Positions 7,345 through 18,300 of a stretch of DNA of 64,000 bases are shown here, one piece after another. Positions within the stretch are counted from its first letter, which is position 1. Every line of letters starts with the position of its first letter. Origin of the DNA: Emticicia aquatica (GTDB lineage Bacteria > Bacteroidota > Bacteroidia > Cytophagales > Spirosomataceae); NCBI RefSeq assembly GCF_923079645.1, contig NZ_CAKLPY010000001.1, forward strand, positions 124,001 to 188,000, given 5' to 3'. A program made the position numbers and the translations under genes. The notes beneath the pieces are model-generated. The model was given only the letters and a program-made list of their open reading frames with translations, did no database searches and had not been told where the DNA came from.

Positions 7345-10149
7345 ATGGACCAATTTTCATACATAGCCAATGCCGACGTTGTTGCATTGGACGCACTTTA
7401 TCAACAGTACAAGGAAAATCCAACATCAGTTGACGAAAGCTGGCAGAATTTTTTCAAAGGTTTTGAATTCAACCAAACTTTTAATGGCTCTTCAAATGGT
7501 GCTAACACAACGGCAAAACCAGCGGCGGGTGTTCCATTAAGTGCCGAACATACTCGTAAAGAAATGGAGGTAGTTCACTTGATACGTGGTTATCGCTCAC
7601 GTGGACATTTACTTTCAAAAACAAATCCAATCGGTGGTAGAAAAGACCGCCAACCAATGCTCGAATTATCAGATTTTAACCTTTCTGAAGCAGATTTAGA
7701 GACCGTTTTTGAGGCAGGAATTGAGTTATTTGGTGAAGCCGCAACGCTTCGTAAAATTGTGGATGCTCTCAAAAAAGTATATCTTGGCAAAATCGGTTTT
7801 GAATATCTTTATATCAGAGACCGTAAAGCAAAAAACTGGTTACGCAAGAAAATTGAAAATGAATACCTATATTTTGACCCTTCACGCGAACAAAAGTTAC
7901 GTATTTTCGAGAAATTAAACGAAGCGGTAAATTTTGAAAATTTCATCCATACAAAGTTTTTAGGTAAAAAACGTTTCTCTCTCGAAGGTGGAGAATCAAC
8001 CATTCCTGCACTAGATATTGCAATCAATCGTGGTGCAGAATTGGGTGTTGAGGAAGTTGTAATCGGAATGGCTCATCGTGGGCGTTTGAATGTTTTAACA
8101 AACATCATGCAAAAGCCTTATGAGCAAGTTTTTAACGAATTTGAAGAAAACGTACAGTTAGAATCATACAGCGATGGCGACGTGAAATATCACATGGGAT
8201 ATTCGAGCCAAGTAGAAACACCAGCAGGTAAAAGAGTAAGTTTGAAACTAATGGCTAACCCTTCGCACTTAGAAGCGGTAAATCCAGTAGTTGTTGGTTA
8301 TGCTCGTGCAAGAGCCGATGCTCACTTCGAGAAAGCTGCTATCAAACCAAACGACCGTGATGATATTTATGACAAAGTTTTGCCAATTTTGATTCATGGT
8401 GATGCGGCTGTTGCTGGACAAGGAATTGTATATGAAGTAACTCAAATGTCAAACCTTCCTGCGTATTACACAGGCGGAACTTTGCATTTTGTGATAAACA
8501 ACCAAGTTGGATTTACTACTGACTTTGATGATGCTCGTTCGTCAATTTACTGTTCTGACATTGCAAAAATTATTGATGCACCAATTTTTCACGTCAATGG
8601 CGATGACCCAGAAGCGGTAGTTTATGCGATGAAATTGGCGACTGAGTTTCGTCAAGAATTTAATCGTGATGTATTTGTTGACATGGTTTGCTATCGTAAA
8701 TATGGTCATAACGAATCAGACGAGCCTCGCATGACTCAGCCTACAATGTATAAAACCATTGATGCACACGCTAATCCACGTGAGATTTATTTAAAAGAAT
8801 TAATGACTCGTGGAGAAGCTGATACGAAATTTGCTGAAGAAATGAAAAAGGGTTTTGAAGGCGAATTGCAAGATTTATTAGCGAAAGTAAAACAAAAACA
8901 GCTTCCTTACCAAAAACCGAAATTAGAAGAGGCTTGGGCTAAACTTCGTCGTTCAGTTCCTGAAGATTTTGAAAAATCACCAGCCACAGGTATTTCCCAA
9001 GACGTGATTGATAAAGTTGGAAAAGCTTTATCGAATGTGCCAGAAGGATTCAAACCAATCAAGCAAATCGAAAAGATTTTGGAAGAAAGAAAAGCGATTT
9101 TTGCTAAAGATAAACCGTTCAATTGGTCGGTCGGCGAATTAATGGCTTATGGCTCTATTCTTAATGAAGGGAAATTTGTTCGTTTTACTGGTCAAGACGT
9201 ACAGCGTGGAACATTTACGCACCGTCATGCAGTATTACACGATTCAGAAACGAATCAAAACTATAATAATCTAGCTCATTTGGGTGAAGGTCAAGGCAAA
9301 TTTGAAATCTATAATTCACTCCTTTCTGAGTATGGCGTTATGGGCTTCGAGTATGGTTATGCTATGGCAAATCCTGATGCTTTAGTTATTTGGGAAGCTC
9401 AATTTGGTGATTTCGTTAATGGAGCCCAAACAATGATTGACCAATTCATTTCAGCAACCGAATCAAAGTGGAATACAATGAATGGTTTGGTTCTTTTGTT
9501 GCCACATGGTTATGAAGGTCAAGGCCCAGAGCATTCAAATGCTCGTCCAGAACGATTCTTGCAATTGGCTGCTGAGTATAATATGTACGTATGTGTTTGT
9601 ACAACTCCTGCCAATATTTTCCACATGATGCGTCGTCAATTGGCATTACCTTTCCGTAAGCCATGTATTCATATGTCGCCAAAATCAATGTTACGTCATC
9701 CTTTAGCTGTTTCACCAATGAGTGATTTTGCAGAAGGAACGCATTTTCAAGAAGTGATTGGTGATAAACAAGCTGACCCCAAGAAAGTAAAACGTGTATT
9801 ACTTTGCAGTGGAAAAGTATATTATGATTTACTTGACAAACAGCAAAAAGAAAATCGTACTGATACTGCTATTGTGCGAGTGGAGCAATTGCATCCATTC
9901 CCTAAAACACAAGTAGAAGCAGAATTAGCGAAATATAAAGGAGCGGCCAACCGTAAACCAGAAGTTATATGGGTACAAGAAGAGCCAGAAAACATGGGTT
10001 GTTGGTCATTTGTATTGCGTGAATTCCCAGAAATTGGTTTAGGAAATGTAGTTGCTCGTAAAGCAAGTGCTTCTCCAGCAACTGGTTTTACAAAAGTACA
10101 TGCCAAAGAACAAGCCGATATTGTAGAAAGAGCTTATGCTGCAAAGTAA
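7345..10149 (+). CDS. sucA: 2-oxoglutarate dehydrogenase E1 component
   Basis: 934 residues, the usual length of homodimeric OdhA/SucA. The N-terminus (YIANADVVALDALYQQYKENP...SWQNFFKGF) is the short segment through which E1 docks on E2. The thiamine-diphosphate core shows GMAHRGRLNVL with H244, IHGDAAVAGQG, a G-D-D-P-E metal/TPP region and, near residue 720, HGYEGQGPEHSNARPERFLQL. It decarboxylates 2-oxoglutarate and passes the succinyl group to E2 lipoate in the TCA cycle. It is the first gene of a cluster with E2 (81 bases downstream), a DUF4177 protein and E3, so all three enzyme components are encoded together. Cytoplasmic. Confidence 0.97.
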   Translation: MDQFSYIANADVVALDALYQQYKENPTSVDESWQNFFKGFEFNQTFNGSSNGANTTAKPAAGVPLSAEHTRKEMEVVHLIRGYRSRGHLLSKTNPIGGRKDRQPMLELSDFNLSEADLETVFEAGIELFGEAATLRKIVDALKKVYLGKIGFEYLYIRDRKAKNWLRKKIENEYLYFDPSREQKLRIFEKLNEAVNFENFIHTKFLGKKRFSLEGGESTIPALDIAINRGAELGVEEVVIGMAHRGRLNVLTNIMQKPYEQVFNEFEENVQLESYSDGDVKYHMGYSSQVETPAGKRVSLKLMANPSHLEAVNPVVVGYARARADAHFEKAAIKPNDRDDIYDKVLPILIHGDAAVAGQGIVYEVTQMSNLPAYYTGGTLHFVINNQVGFTTDFDDARSSIYCSDIAKIIDAPIFHVNGDDPEAVVYAMKLATEFRQEFNRDVFVDMVCYRKYGHNESDEPRMTQPTMYKTIDAHANPREIYLKELMTRGEADTKFAEEMKKGFEGELQDLLAKVKQKQLPYQKPKLEEAWAKLRRSVPEDFEKSPATGISQDVIDKVGKALSNVPEGFKPIKQIEKILEERKAIFAKDKPFNWSVGELMAYGSILNEGKFVRFTGQDVQRGTFTHRHAVLHDSETNQNYNNLAHLGEGQGKFEIYNSLLSEYGVMGFEYGYAMANPDALVIWEAQFGDFVNGAQTMIDQFISATESKWNTMNGLVLLLPHGYEGQGPEHSNARPERFLQLAAEYNMYVCVCTTPANIFHMMRRQLALPFRKPCIHMSPKSMLRHPLAVSPMSDFAEGTHFQEVIGDKQADPKKVKRVLLCSGKVYYDLLDKQQKENRTDTAIVRVEQLHPFPKTQVEAELAKYKGAANRKPEVIWVQEEPENMGCWSFVLREFPEIGLGNVVARKASASPATGFTKVHAKEQADIVERAYAAK

Positions 10150-10230
10150 TATTGTTAAATAGAACTAGGTTTATCTTAGTTTCATAGATATAAAAAAGAA
10201 GAAAAACAGTAGTAGAAAAATAGAATCATC

Positions 10231-11748
10231 ATGGCAATAGAAATGAAAGTCCCTTCGGTGGGCGAATCAGTAAGCGAAGTAACCATCGCTTCATGGACAA
10301 AAAAAGACGGTGATTTAGTTAAAATGGATGAGGTTATCTGTGAATTAGAATCAGATAAAGCCACTTTTGAGCTACCCGCCGAAGCCGACGGAATTTTAAG
10401 AATTGTAGCCCCTGAAGGTACTACACTACCCATTGGAGCATTGATATGCAAAATAGAAGCTGCGGGAGCTGTTTCAACTCCAGCCGCTGCACCAGCCGTA
10501 GTAGCAGCTCCAACTGAGCCTGTGGTAACTCCTGCCGCAAAAATTATTGATGTAGTTGTGCCAGCAGTAGGCGAATCTATTTCTGAAGTAACAATTGCCG
10601 CTTGGAGTAAAAAAGAAGGAGATAACGTGAAAATGGACGAAGTTATCTGTGAATTAGAATCAGATAAAGCTACTTTTGAATTGCCTTCACCTGAAAATGG
10701 TGTTTTGACAATTGTTGCTCAAGCAGGACAAGTTGTATCAATTGGTGGAATCGTTGCTAGAATTGCTGTTGGAGCATCAGCGGCTGTTAGCCAGCCACAA
10801 GCATCGCCAGTTCAGCCAGCAAATACTACACCAGTAGCTTCTGACTCAAGTTACGCTGCGGGTCATCCATCGCCAGTTGCTGCGAAAGTTTTAGCCGAAA
10901 AAGGTATCGATGCAGCATCTGTTCAAGGAACAGGCATTGGTGGTCGTATTACAAAAGATGATGCAATTAAAGCTGAAAAACCAGCGGCAGCACCTCAGCC
11001 AGTAAGTAAGCCAGTTGCAGTTCCACAAGTTGTAGCTCCGCAAGAAGGTAGAGTTTCTCGTCGTGAAAAAATGTCTTCATTGCGTAAAACTATTGCAAAA
11101 CGTTTGGTTGCAGTTAAACAAGAAACTGCAATGTTGACGACTTTCAACGAAGTTGACATGAAGCCAATCATGGATTTGCGAGCAAAATATAAAGATAAAT
11201 TTAAAGAAGTTCATGGCGTTGGCTTAGGCTTCATGTCGTTTTTTACGAAAGCTTGTGCCATAGCTTTACAAGATTTTCCAGTAGTAAATGCTTACATCGA
11301 TGGCGATGAAGTTGTTTACAATGATTATTCTGATATTGCCATTGCAGTTTCTGCTCCACGTGGTTTGGTTGTGCCAGTTATTCGTAGTGCAGAGAAAATG
11401 AATTTTGCTCAAATCGAAGCTGAAGTAGTGCGTTTGGCAGGAAAAGCAAGAGAAAATAAATTGACAATTGAAGAAATGACGGGTGGAACTTTCACCATCA
11501 CAAATGGCGGAATTTTTGGTTCTATGCTTTCTACACCAATTATCAATGCACCTCAATCAGCTATATTAGGTATGCACAATATTGTAGAGCGAGCAGTCGT
11601 AATTAATGGAGAAATAGTTGTTCGTCCGATTATGTATGTGGCACTTAGTTATGACCACCGCACCATCGATGGAAAAGATTCTGTTAGTTTCTTGGTAAGA
11701 GTAAAGCAACTCTTAGAAGACCCAACCCGAATGTTGTTGGGTGTTTAA
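10231..11748 (+). CDS. sucB: dihydrolipoyllysine succinyltransferase, E2 of 2-oxoglutarate dehydrogenase, two lipoyl domains
   Basis: 505 residues, longer than the common one-lipoyl form of about 400. Two lipoyl domains occupy residues 2-76 and about 105-180. Each has the site E-S-D-K-A, with lipoyl lysines K43 and K146. Ala/Pro-rich linkers join them to the E3/E1-binding domain ([14 protein letters not shown]...GGRITKDD, about 211-247). The catalytic domain ends with SYDHRTIDG, holding H476 and D480. The two lipoyl domains share long identical stretches ([19 protein letters not shown]), so the duplication is recent or kept homogeneous. It lies 81 bases after sucA. A pyruvate dehydrogenase E2 is unlikely because the E1 gene beside it is OdhA-type. 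Confidence 0.95.
   Translation: MAIEMKVPSVGESVSEVTIASWTKKDGDLVKMDEVICELESDKATFELPAEADGILRIVAPEGTTLPIGALICKIEAAGAVSTPAAAPAVVAAPTEPVVTPAAKIIDVVVPAVGESISEVTIAAWSKKEGDNVKMDEVICELESDKATFELPSPENGVLTIVAQAGQVVSIGGIVARIAVGASAAVSQPQASPVQPANTTPVASDSSYAAGHPSPVAAKVLAEKGIDAASVQGTGIGGRITKDDAIKAEKPAAAPQPVSKPVAVPQVVAPQEGRVSRREKMSSLRKTIAKRLVAVKQETAMLTTFNEVDMKPIMDLRAKYKDKFKEVHGVGLGFMSFFTKACAIALQDFPVVNAYIDGDEVVYNDYSDIAIAVSAPRGLVVPVIRSAEKMNFAQIEAEVVRLAGKARENKLTIEEMTGGTFTITNGGIFGSMLSTPIINAPQSAILGMHNIVERAVVINGEIVVRPIMYVALSYDHRTIDGKDSVSFLVRVKQLLEDPTRMLLGV
10234..10770 (+). repeat. duplicated lipoyl-domain coding segment inside sucB
   Basis: About 225 bases (10234-10458) recur at about 10543-10770. They are nearly identical around the lipoyl-lysine codons at 10357 and 10666, with differences mainly in third positions. 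The offset is 309 bases (103 codons), which preserves the frame. Confidence 0.85.
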
Positions 11749-11765
11749 GAAAATCAGTTTAAAAT

Positions 11766-11972
11766 ATGACTAAATGGGAATACCAAACAATCAAAATTCC
11801 TGCTTACGAGTCTGATTTGTTTTCTTCAACAAAATTCAGAATGACAGAATTAGATGACATCTTGAAAGATTATGGCAATGATGGTTGGGAACTGGCTAGT
11901 CAATCTTTTACAGGTGATATCCGTTGGGGAACTGGCGATATGGTTTTGATTTTCAAAAGGCCTAAAGAATAA
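11766..11972 (+). CDS. small DUF4177-like protein in the 2-oxoglutarate dehydrogenase cluster
   Basis: 68 residues, with no signal peptide or membrane segment. It has the DUF4177 layout: an opening W-E-Y-Q-T-I strand, a helix M-T-E-L-D-D-I-L-K-D-Y-G, the N-D-G-W-E-L-A turn and a closing strand (MVLIFKRP). DUF4177 proteins have no established function. The gene sits 17 bases after sucB and 47 before lpdA, so it is almost certainly cotranscribed with them. A role in the complex is possible only by position. Confidence 0.75.
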   Translation: MTKWEYQTIKIPAYESDLFSSTKFRMTELDDILKDYGNDGWELASQSFTGDIRWGTGDMVLIFKRPKE

Positions 11973-12019
11973 ATTTGGTAAAAATAAAATCATCTCAGTC
12001 AATGAGATAAGCAAATAAA

Positions 12020-13420
12020 ATGCAATACGACGTAGTAGTTATCGGCTCAGGCCCTGGAGGATATGTGGCGGCGATTCGCTCGGCACAATTAGGCAAAAAA
12101 GTTGCCATTATCGAAAAATACAAAGTTTTGGGCGGTACTTGTCTCAATGTTGGTTGTATTCCGTCAAAAGCTTTGCTAGATTCTTCAGAGCATTTTTATA
12201 ATGCTGCTCATCATTTTGCCGAGCATGGTATCGAGATTGCCGCTCCAGTAGCAAATCTTTCTACGATGATTGGTCGTAAAAATGGTGTAGTTGAGAAAAT
12301 GAACGCAGGTATCAATTTCTTGATGAAAAAAAATAAAATTACAGTTTTTAATGGTTTAGGCTCGTTTGTAGATAAAAATACCATTAAAATTGTAAAAAAT
12401 GATGGTTCAGAAGAAAGCATCACTACTCAGCAAGTGATTATTGCAACTGGTTCAAAACCAACCATTTTGCCTTTTATGAATTATGATAAAAAGCGAATCA
12501 TCACGAGTACAGAAGCATTGAATTTGCCTGAAATACCAAAGCATTTAATAGTTATTGGTGCGGGCGTAATTGGTGCGGAATTAGGTTCAGTTTATGCTCG
12601 TTTAGGAGCTAAAGTTACTTTTGTAGAGTTTGCCGATTCAATGATTCCAACAATGGATAAGACAATGGGCAAAGAATTGCAAAAATCAGTTAAGAAACTC
12701 GGAACAGATTTCTTTTTCAATACGAAAGTAACGAAAATTGAAAATTCAGGCGAAGAAGTAACTGTGTTTGCTGATGGTGCTGACGGAAAACCAGTTGAAA
12801 TAAAAGGAGATTATTGCTTGGTTTGTATCGGTCGTCGTGCTTATGTTGATGGCTTAAACTTAGAAGCAGTTGGTGTAGCAACCGACCGTGGCAAAGTAGT
12901 TGTTGACGAACATACATTAGAAACAAACGTTAAAGGAATTTATGCAATCGGCGATGTGGTTCGTGGAGCAATGCTCGCCCACAAAGCTGAAGAAGAAGGT
13001 GTTTTTGTGGCAGAAGTAATGGCTGGACAAAAACCACATATCAATTATAATTTGATTCCTGGTGTAGTTTATACATGGCCAGAAGTGGCCTCAGTAGGAG
13101 CAACAGAAGAAGAGTTAAAAACAAAAGGTGTTGCGTATAAAGCTGGAAGTTTTCCATTCAAAGCTCTTGGCCGTGCAACCGCAAGTGGCGATACCGATGG
13201 TTTAGTGAAAGTTTTGGCTGATAAAACTACGGATGAGATTTTGGGAGTTCATATCATTGGAGCGAGAGCTGCCGATATGATTGCTGAAGCCGTAACGGCA
13301 ATGGAATTTAGAGCAAGTGCCGAAGATATTGCTCGTATTTCACACGCTCACCCAACTTACATGGAAGCGTTGAAAGAAGCGGCTTTGGCAGCAACTGATA
13401 ATCGTGCGATTCATTCGTAA
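12020..13420 (+). CDS. lpdA: dihydrolipoyl dehydrogenase (E3)
   Basis: 466 residues, typical for E3. The N-terminal FAD fold has G-S-G-P-G-G. The redox disulfide is C41/C46 in GGTCLNVGCIPSK. A second dinucleotide fold (V-I-G-A-G-V-I-G-A-E) binds NAD. The C-terminal interface carries the catalytic base H444 with E449 in HAHPTYMEA. It reoxidises the dihydrolipoyl groups of E2 with NAD. As the last gene of the sucA cluster it serves 2-oxoglutarate dehydrogenase, and probably other lipoyl complexes too if it is the only E3. A terminator follows 24 bases after the stop. Confidence 0.97.
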   Translation: MQYDVVVIGSGPGGYVAAIRSAQLGKKVAIIEKYKVLGGTCLNVGCIPSKALLDSSEHFYNAAHHFAEHGIEIAAPVANLSTMIGRKNGVVEKMNAGINFLMKKNKITVFNGLGSFVDKNTIKIVKNDGSEESITTQQVIIATGSKPTILPFMNYDKKRIITSTEALNLPEIPKHLIVIGAGVIGAELGSVYARLGAKVTFVEFADSMIPTMDKTMGKELQKSVKKLGTDFFFNTKVTKIENSGEEVTVFADGADGKPVEIKGDYCLVCIGRRAYVDGLNLEAVGVATDRGKVVVDEHTLETNVKGIYAIGDVVRGAMLAHKAEEEGVFVAEVMAGQKPHINYNLIPGVVYTWPEVASVGATEEELKTKGVAYKAGSFPFKALGRATASGDTDGLVKVLADKTTDEILGVHIIGARAADMIAEAVTAMEFRASAEDIARISHAHPTYMEALKEAALAATDNRAIHS

Positions 13421-13443
13421 GAATTTTAAAGAAAATCTACTAG

Positions 13444-13475
13444 AAAGCCTTCCATTGATTTGGGAGGCTTTTATA
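13444..13475 (+). terminator. intrinsic terminator after lpdA
   Basis: A 10-bp stem with one G-U pair (13444-13453 with 13462-13471), an 8-base loop, then tttatatttt. It closes the sucA-lpdA cluster. Confidence 0.7.
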
Positions 13476-13511
13476 TTTTAGGCTAATTCCATTTCTCAAA
13501 CTCAATTTTAT

Positions 13512-13519
13512 TAAATTTG
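13512..13519 (+). promoter_or_regulatory. possible -7 box before the membrane glycosyltransferase
   Basis: taaatttg matches TAnnTTTG and ends 21 bases before the ATG at 13541. An upstream in-frame TTG at 13517 lies inside this box, which argues for the ATG as the true start. No clear -33 box. Confidence 0.35.
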
Positions 13520-13540
13520 CGACTTCATAACTACTCAAGA

Positions 13541-14755
13541 ATGCAAAAAATCCTAGAAAATCTGCCAATCAAATGGCATCATTTGCTTTTTTATACTTTA
13601 TTAGTTGCTATTATTCCGCATACAGGTTTTTGGTTTGACCTCAATAATGATTGGCCTCGTTGGTCAACTTATGCTTTTGAACATGGTTTGAGTCAAATTT
13701 ATAATTCTGATACGAATTATATGCCTTTTTACTTACACGGACTTTATTGGTTTGGCAAATTGCAAGGAAGCAAAGAATTGATTTATGCAAATAGCTATCA
13801 ACTTAAGTATTTTTTCCTGTTATTTGATTTTGCTGGAGCGATTGCCATTGCATTTTCACTCAAAAAATACTACACAAGGCAATTTGCAGAGTATATGTTA
13901 CTTTTCAATATTGGCTATTTGTATTGTACAGTTATTTGGGGGCAACTTGATAGCGTGCCAACATCCATCGTAATTTTGGCAATTATTTGTCTTTTTGAAC
14001 GTAAACTGCTTTGGGCAGCATTTTTCTGTACATTATCCATTTATGCCAAACTACAAGCAATCGTTTTTTTGCCGTTTTTTGGAATTTTGCTGATTTATCA
14101 ATTAAGTTTAAAATTTGATAAATGGCTGATAATAAAGATGTTATTGGTCTCATTGATAACTCAATTTGTACTTTTAAGTCCATTTATTTTTGGCGGAACA
14201 TTTTTTAATTTTTTGAAAGTTGTACGAGAATCTGTCGGCTTCTTTCCTCGTGTCTCAGTCAATGCTTATAATATTTGGTATTTATTGTTGAAATCTGACC
14301 CATCAACTATCAATGATACCATACATTTTTTTGGTCTTACTTATAAAAAATGGGGCTTTATATTATTTTTTAGTTTATCAATTATAGCCTTTATTCCTTT
14401 GATTATCAATACATTAAAAAGAATTTTAAATAAAAAAGAGCTTGATAAAGATTATTACACATTGATTTGGCTTACCACAGGCACGATTGCAATTTTATTC
14501 TTTTTCGTAAATACTCAAATGCACGAACGGTATTCGTATCCTGCTATTGCTCTTTATTTTGCTTATGCGTTGCTCACAAATCGTTACTCAATTTTTGCAC
14601 TAACATCGGTTGCCCACTTAATGAATGTTGATGGCATGAATAAAACTTTTGGTTTAAATCCGTTTAAACCAGAATATACAGCTCTAATATTTGCTATTAT
14701 TTTGGTGCTTTCATTGATTAGAATTTATGAAAAATTTTCATTTAAAATTAAATAA
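13541..14755 (+). CDS. multi-pass membrane glycosyltransferase (GT87/PIG-M-like, GT-C fold)
   Basis: 404 residues from the ATG at 13541. About ten hydrophobic segments run through the protein. The first loop holds WPRWSTYAFEHGLSQIYN and Y-M-P-F-Y-L-H-G, and a later loop has VIWGQLDSVPTSIVIL. The W-G-Q-x-D motif and layout are those of bacterial DUF2029/GT87 and PIG-M-like transferases, which use polyprenyl-phosphate sugars outside the inner membrane. M-H-E-R-Y-S-Y-P near residue 335 also recurs in this group. The sugar and acceptor cannot be told. The gene stands alone between two hairpin or AT-rich gaps. Confidence 0.75.
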   Translation: MQKILENLPIKWHHLLFYTLLVAIIPHTGFWFDLNNDWPRWSTYAFEHGLSQIYNSDTNYMPFYLHGLYWFGKLQGSKELIYANSYQLKYFFLLFDFAGAIAIAFSLKKYYTRQFAEYMLLFNIGYLYCTVIWGQLDSVPTSIVILAIICLFERKLLWAAFFCTLSIYAKLQAIVFLPFFGILLIYQLSLKFDKWLIIKMLLVSLITQFVLLSPFIFGGTFFNFLKVVRESVGFFPRVSVNAYNIWYLLLKSDPSTINDTIHFFGLTYKKWGFILFFSLSIIAFIPLIINTLKRILNKKELDKDYYTLIWLTTGTIAILFFFVNTQMHERYSYPAIALYFAYALLTNRYSIFALTSVAHLMNVDGMNKTFGLNPFKPEYTALIFAIILVLSLIRIYEKFSFKIK

Positions 14756-14870
14756 TTTGTATGTACAGTTTAAGTTAAATAAATTATATGTATAATAAAG
14801 ATTATTAAAATAGTTATTTCAGAATAAATTGAAAATTTTATAATTGTGTTTTAAATGAAAAAACTTTAAG

Positions 14871-15305
14871 ATGTTGATAATCAAAAGATTGCTTCTTTTT
14901 TGTTTAAGTATAAATTTGTTCTTATTATCTTGTTCACCTAAGATGACGCTAGAAAAATACACAAAAAAACAAATTATTTTTGGGAGTGGGGGAGGTTTTA
15001 CTAATTTAGTAAACGAGTATCATTTATTAGAAAATGGCCAACTTTTTCATAAGAAAAGTACTGATTCGGTATTTGGGGAGCTAAAAAAACAGAAAAAAGA
15101 TTCAGTAAAGCTACTTTTTGATAAAACTAAAGTCTTATTTGACGAAGTAAAAGATTTTCAAGAACCTGGGAATACTTATTATTTTATAAAATGGGAGAAT
15201 GAGACTTCTCAGAGTAAAATAATTTGGGGAGCATCCAAAGAAAATACACCAATAGCCGCCAAAGAATTATACAAAGAATTAATGAATTTAGTAAATTTGA
15301 AGTAA
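14871..15305 (+). CDS. lipoprotein of unknown function
   Basis: 144 residues with a lipoprotein signal: basic start, hydrophobic core and lipobox L-L-S-C at about residues 18-21. The mature part has F-G-S-G-G-G-F-T-N followed by Y-H-L-L-E-N-G-Q-L-F, resembling small Bacteroidota lipoproteins in which a Gly-rich turn precedes a short beta-sheet. No catalytic motif is seen. It lies 61 bases before the M4 protease gene on the same strand, so cotranscription is possible. Confidence 0.6.
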   Translation: MLIIKRLLLFCLSINLFLLSCSPKMTLEKYTKKQIIFGSGGGFTNLVNEYHLLENGQLFHKKSTDSVFGELKKQKKDSVKLLFDKTKVLFDEVKDFQEPGNTYYFIKWENETSQSKIIWGASKENTPIAAKELYKELMNLVNLK

Positions 15306-15366
15306 TAAACATTGAGTGAAAAATTGATATAATTGCCATTAAACGACCTAAAAACGCCATAAACAA

Positions 15367-18300
15367 ATGAAATTAACCTTTATCTTCATTCTTCCTTTTT
15401 TTGCTGTAACTGTTGCTTTTTCCCAGAAAGGGTTTGATAAAAAACACAAATCTTTGGCAACCAAGAATGATGTTCCACAAGGGACATTTATTGAGGTTGT
15501 TCCTCAAAAAAGTGATAAAAGTATTCGTCAATCAGGCTTGTCGAGTCTTTCCACAAAATTTATCAGTAAACTTAAAGTAACACATGATACCGAAAATGGT
15601 GGCGTATTGATGATTGAAAATCTTTCAAAGAATCCTGCCCAAAGTGCAAGAAAAGGAATGCAAATGATGGCGATTGATTTTTTGGGTGATGTAAAAACTG
15701 CCTTGAAAATAGAAGACCCCAATCAGGAGCTTGAGATGATAAATATGGAATCCGACGAACTCGGAATGACGCATATTCAACTACAACAAAAGTATAAAAA
15801 TTTACCTGTTTATGGAGGAGAAATTTGGCTACATACGAAAGGTGAAAAGATTGATGTTTTGAATGGCCGTAACTTTCCAACGCCAAAACTTGCTTCTGTA
15901 ACACCAATTCTTTCGGAAGATAAAGCCATTGGTTTTGCAATGACTGATGTAGCTAAAAAATCAATTGTGCAACAAGCTGGCGTTGCAGGTAAATTATTAG
16001 GCAAGCAACAAAATACAAGTGAATTGATTATTTATCATAAAGATGGCAAATTTGATGAAGAAAGATTGGCTTATAACCTGACGATTCGTCCAAATTTGTT
16101 AGAACGTTGGACTTATTTTGTTGATGCAAATACTGGTGAAGTATTGAAAAAATTTAATAATACTTGTTCGCTCGATGGTCCTTTTACAGCAACAGCTAAA
16201 GATTTGAACGGTATTTCGCAAAAACTTAATATTCAACAAGTTGGAGGTACTTATTATTTGTTGGATACTCAGCGACCGATGTTTAACAAAACCAGTTCAA
16301 AATTGCCAAACGACCCAGTTGGTGGAATTTGGACGATTGATGCTCTTAATTCTACTTCAGATAACATGAAATATAACCAAATAACGTCAACTACAGGAAA
16401 TGGTTGGTCGGCTTCGGCGGTATCGGCTCATGTAAATGCAGGTTTATGCTATGATTATTACCGCACGAAATTTGGCAGAAATTCATTAGATGGAAAAGGA
16501 AGTAGCGTGATTTCGGTTATCAATATTGCAGATGATGATGGGTTAGGAATGGATAATGCTTACTGGAATGGCGAATTTATGGGTTACGGCAACGGGCGGG
16601 ACGCTTTTAAGCCATTAGCAGGAGCGTTGGATGTTGGAGGTCATGAAATGACGCATGGCGTAGTTGAAGCAACGGCTCGTTTGGAATATCAAAACCAATC
16701 TGGAGCATTGAATGAATCGTTTGCTGATATTTTTGGAGCAATGATTGACCGTGACGATTGGACGTTAGGAGAGGATGTTATTAAAGGAAAAGCATTTCCT
16801 TCGGGAGCTTTACGTAGTTTATCGAATCCTAATCAAGGTGGAAAAAATGACCCAGGTTATCAACCGAAAACAATGTCGCAATATGCTTATTTAGCTAATA
16901 CTGAAGACGAAGATAATGGAGGTGTGCATGTCAATAGTGGTATTCCGAATTATGCTTTTTACCTATTTGCAGTGGATGGAAATGTAGGGAAGGATAAAGC
17001 TGAGCAGGTTTATTATCGTGCCTTAACCAAATATTTGACTCGTACATCAAAATTTGTGGATGCTCGTATCGCAGTTATCAGAGCCGCCGCTGATTTGTAT
17101 GGAGATGCTTCTTCTGTTGTGGCGGCTGCCAAAAAAGCTTTCGATAATGTTGGAATTACCGACCCGAACGGAAGTACCACAACTCCGCCACCACCAACAC
17201 CTACTCAGCAAACAATTCCTGTTAATAATGGCGGTGATTTTATCTTAGTTTTTGAACCATCAACTGGAAAACTTTATACAGGAAAAGCAACTGATACAAA
17301 TTTTAAAGTAATTTCATCGAGTGGTTGTTTGAGTAAACCGAGTGTTACGGATGATGGTTTATTTGCTTATTTTGTAGGAAAAGATAAAGTAATTCGTAAA
17401 ATAGGATTGACTGGTGCATACACCGAAACCAAAGTTTCTTCGGATGCAATTTGGGGAAATGTTGCAGTGTCGAAAGATGGAAAAAGGTTAGCGGCACTGA
17501 CCGATGCGGGCGATAAATTTATGTATGTTTTTAACCTTGAAGATGGAAAAGGCTATAAATTACCTCTATATAACCCCACCTATTCATCTGGTGTAAGTAC
17601 TGGAGAAGTACAATATGCCGATTCATTTGAGTGGGATTATTCGGGCGAAGTGGTTATTTATGATGCTTTTAATAGCATAAAAAGTGTATCAGGCGAAATT
17701 GAATTTTGGGATGTTGGAATGATAAAAGCTTGGGATTTAACCAAAAAAACTGTCGGAAGCGGTAAAATTGAAAAACTTTTTACTGATTTAGAAGAAGGAG
17801 AAAGTATTGGAAATCCTTCTTTCTCGAAAAATACACAAAACATTATTGCCTTCGATTATTTTACTGAAGACGAACCTGATACTTATTATCAAATTGGTGT
17901 TGATATTGAAAATAATGATATTGATGCAATTAACACAAACAACGATGTTGGTTATCCTGGGTATTCTCGTTTGGACGATAAATTGCTTTTTAATACGCTC
18001 AACGGCAAACATCAAAACGTCAATATCATTAATTTAGATAAAAATAAAATTTCACCATCGGGTTCTGCAACAGAGTTATTTACAGATGCTTCGTGGGCAG
18101 TTTGGTATTCGCAAGGAGTAAGAGCATTACCAACAAAATCTGACCAAACGATTACTTTCGGAACAATTTCGGATAAAAATATTGGCGAAAGCTTTACAAT
18201 TTCGGCTACTTCAAGTTCAAAATTGGCTGTTCAGTTTGTAGTTGATGGTGGCGATATTGCATTAAATGGAAATAGAGTTACAGTCGGCACAACTGCTGGA

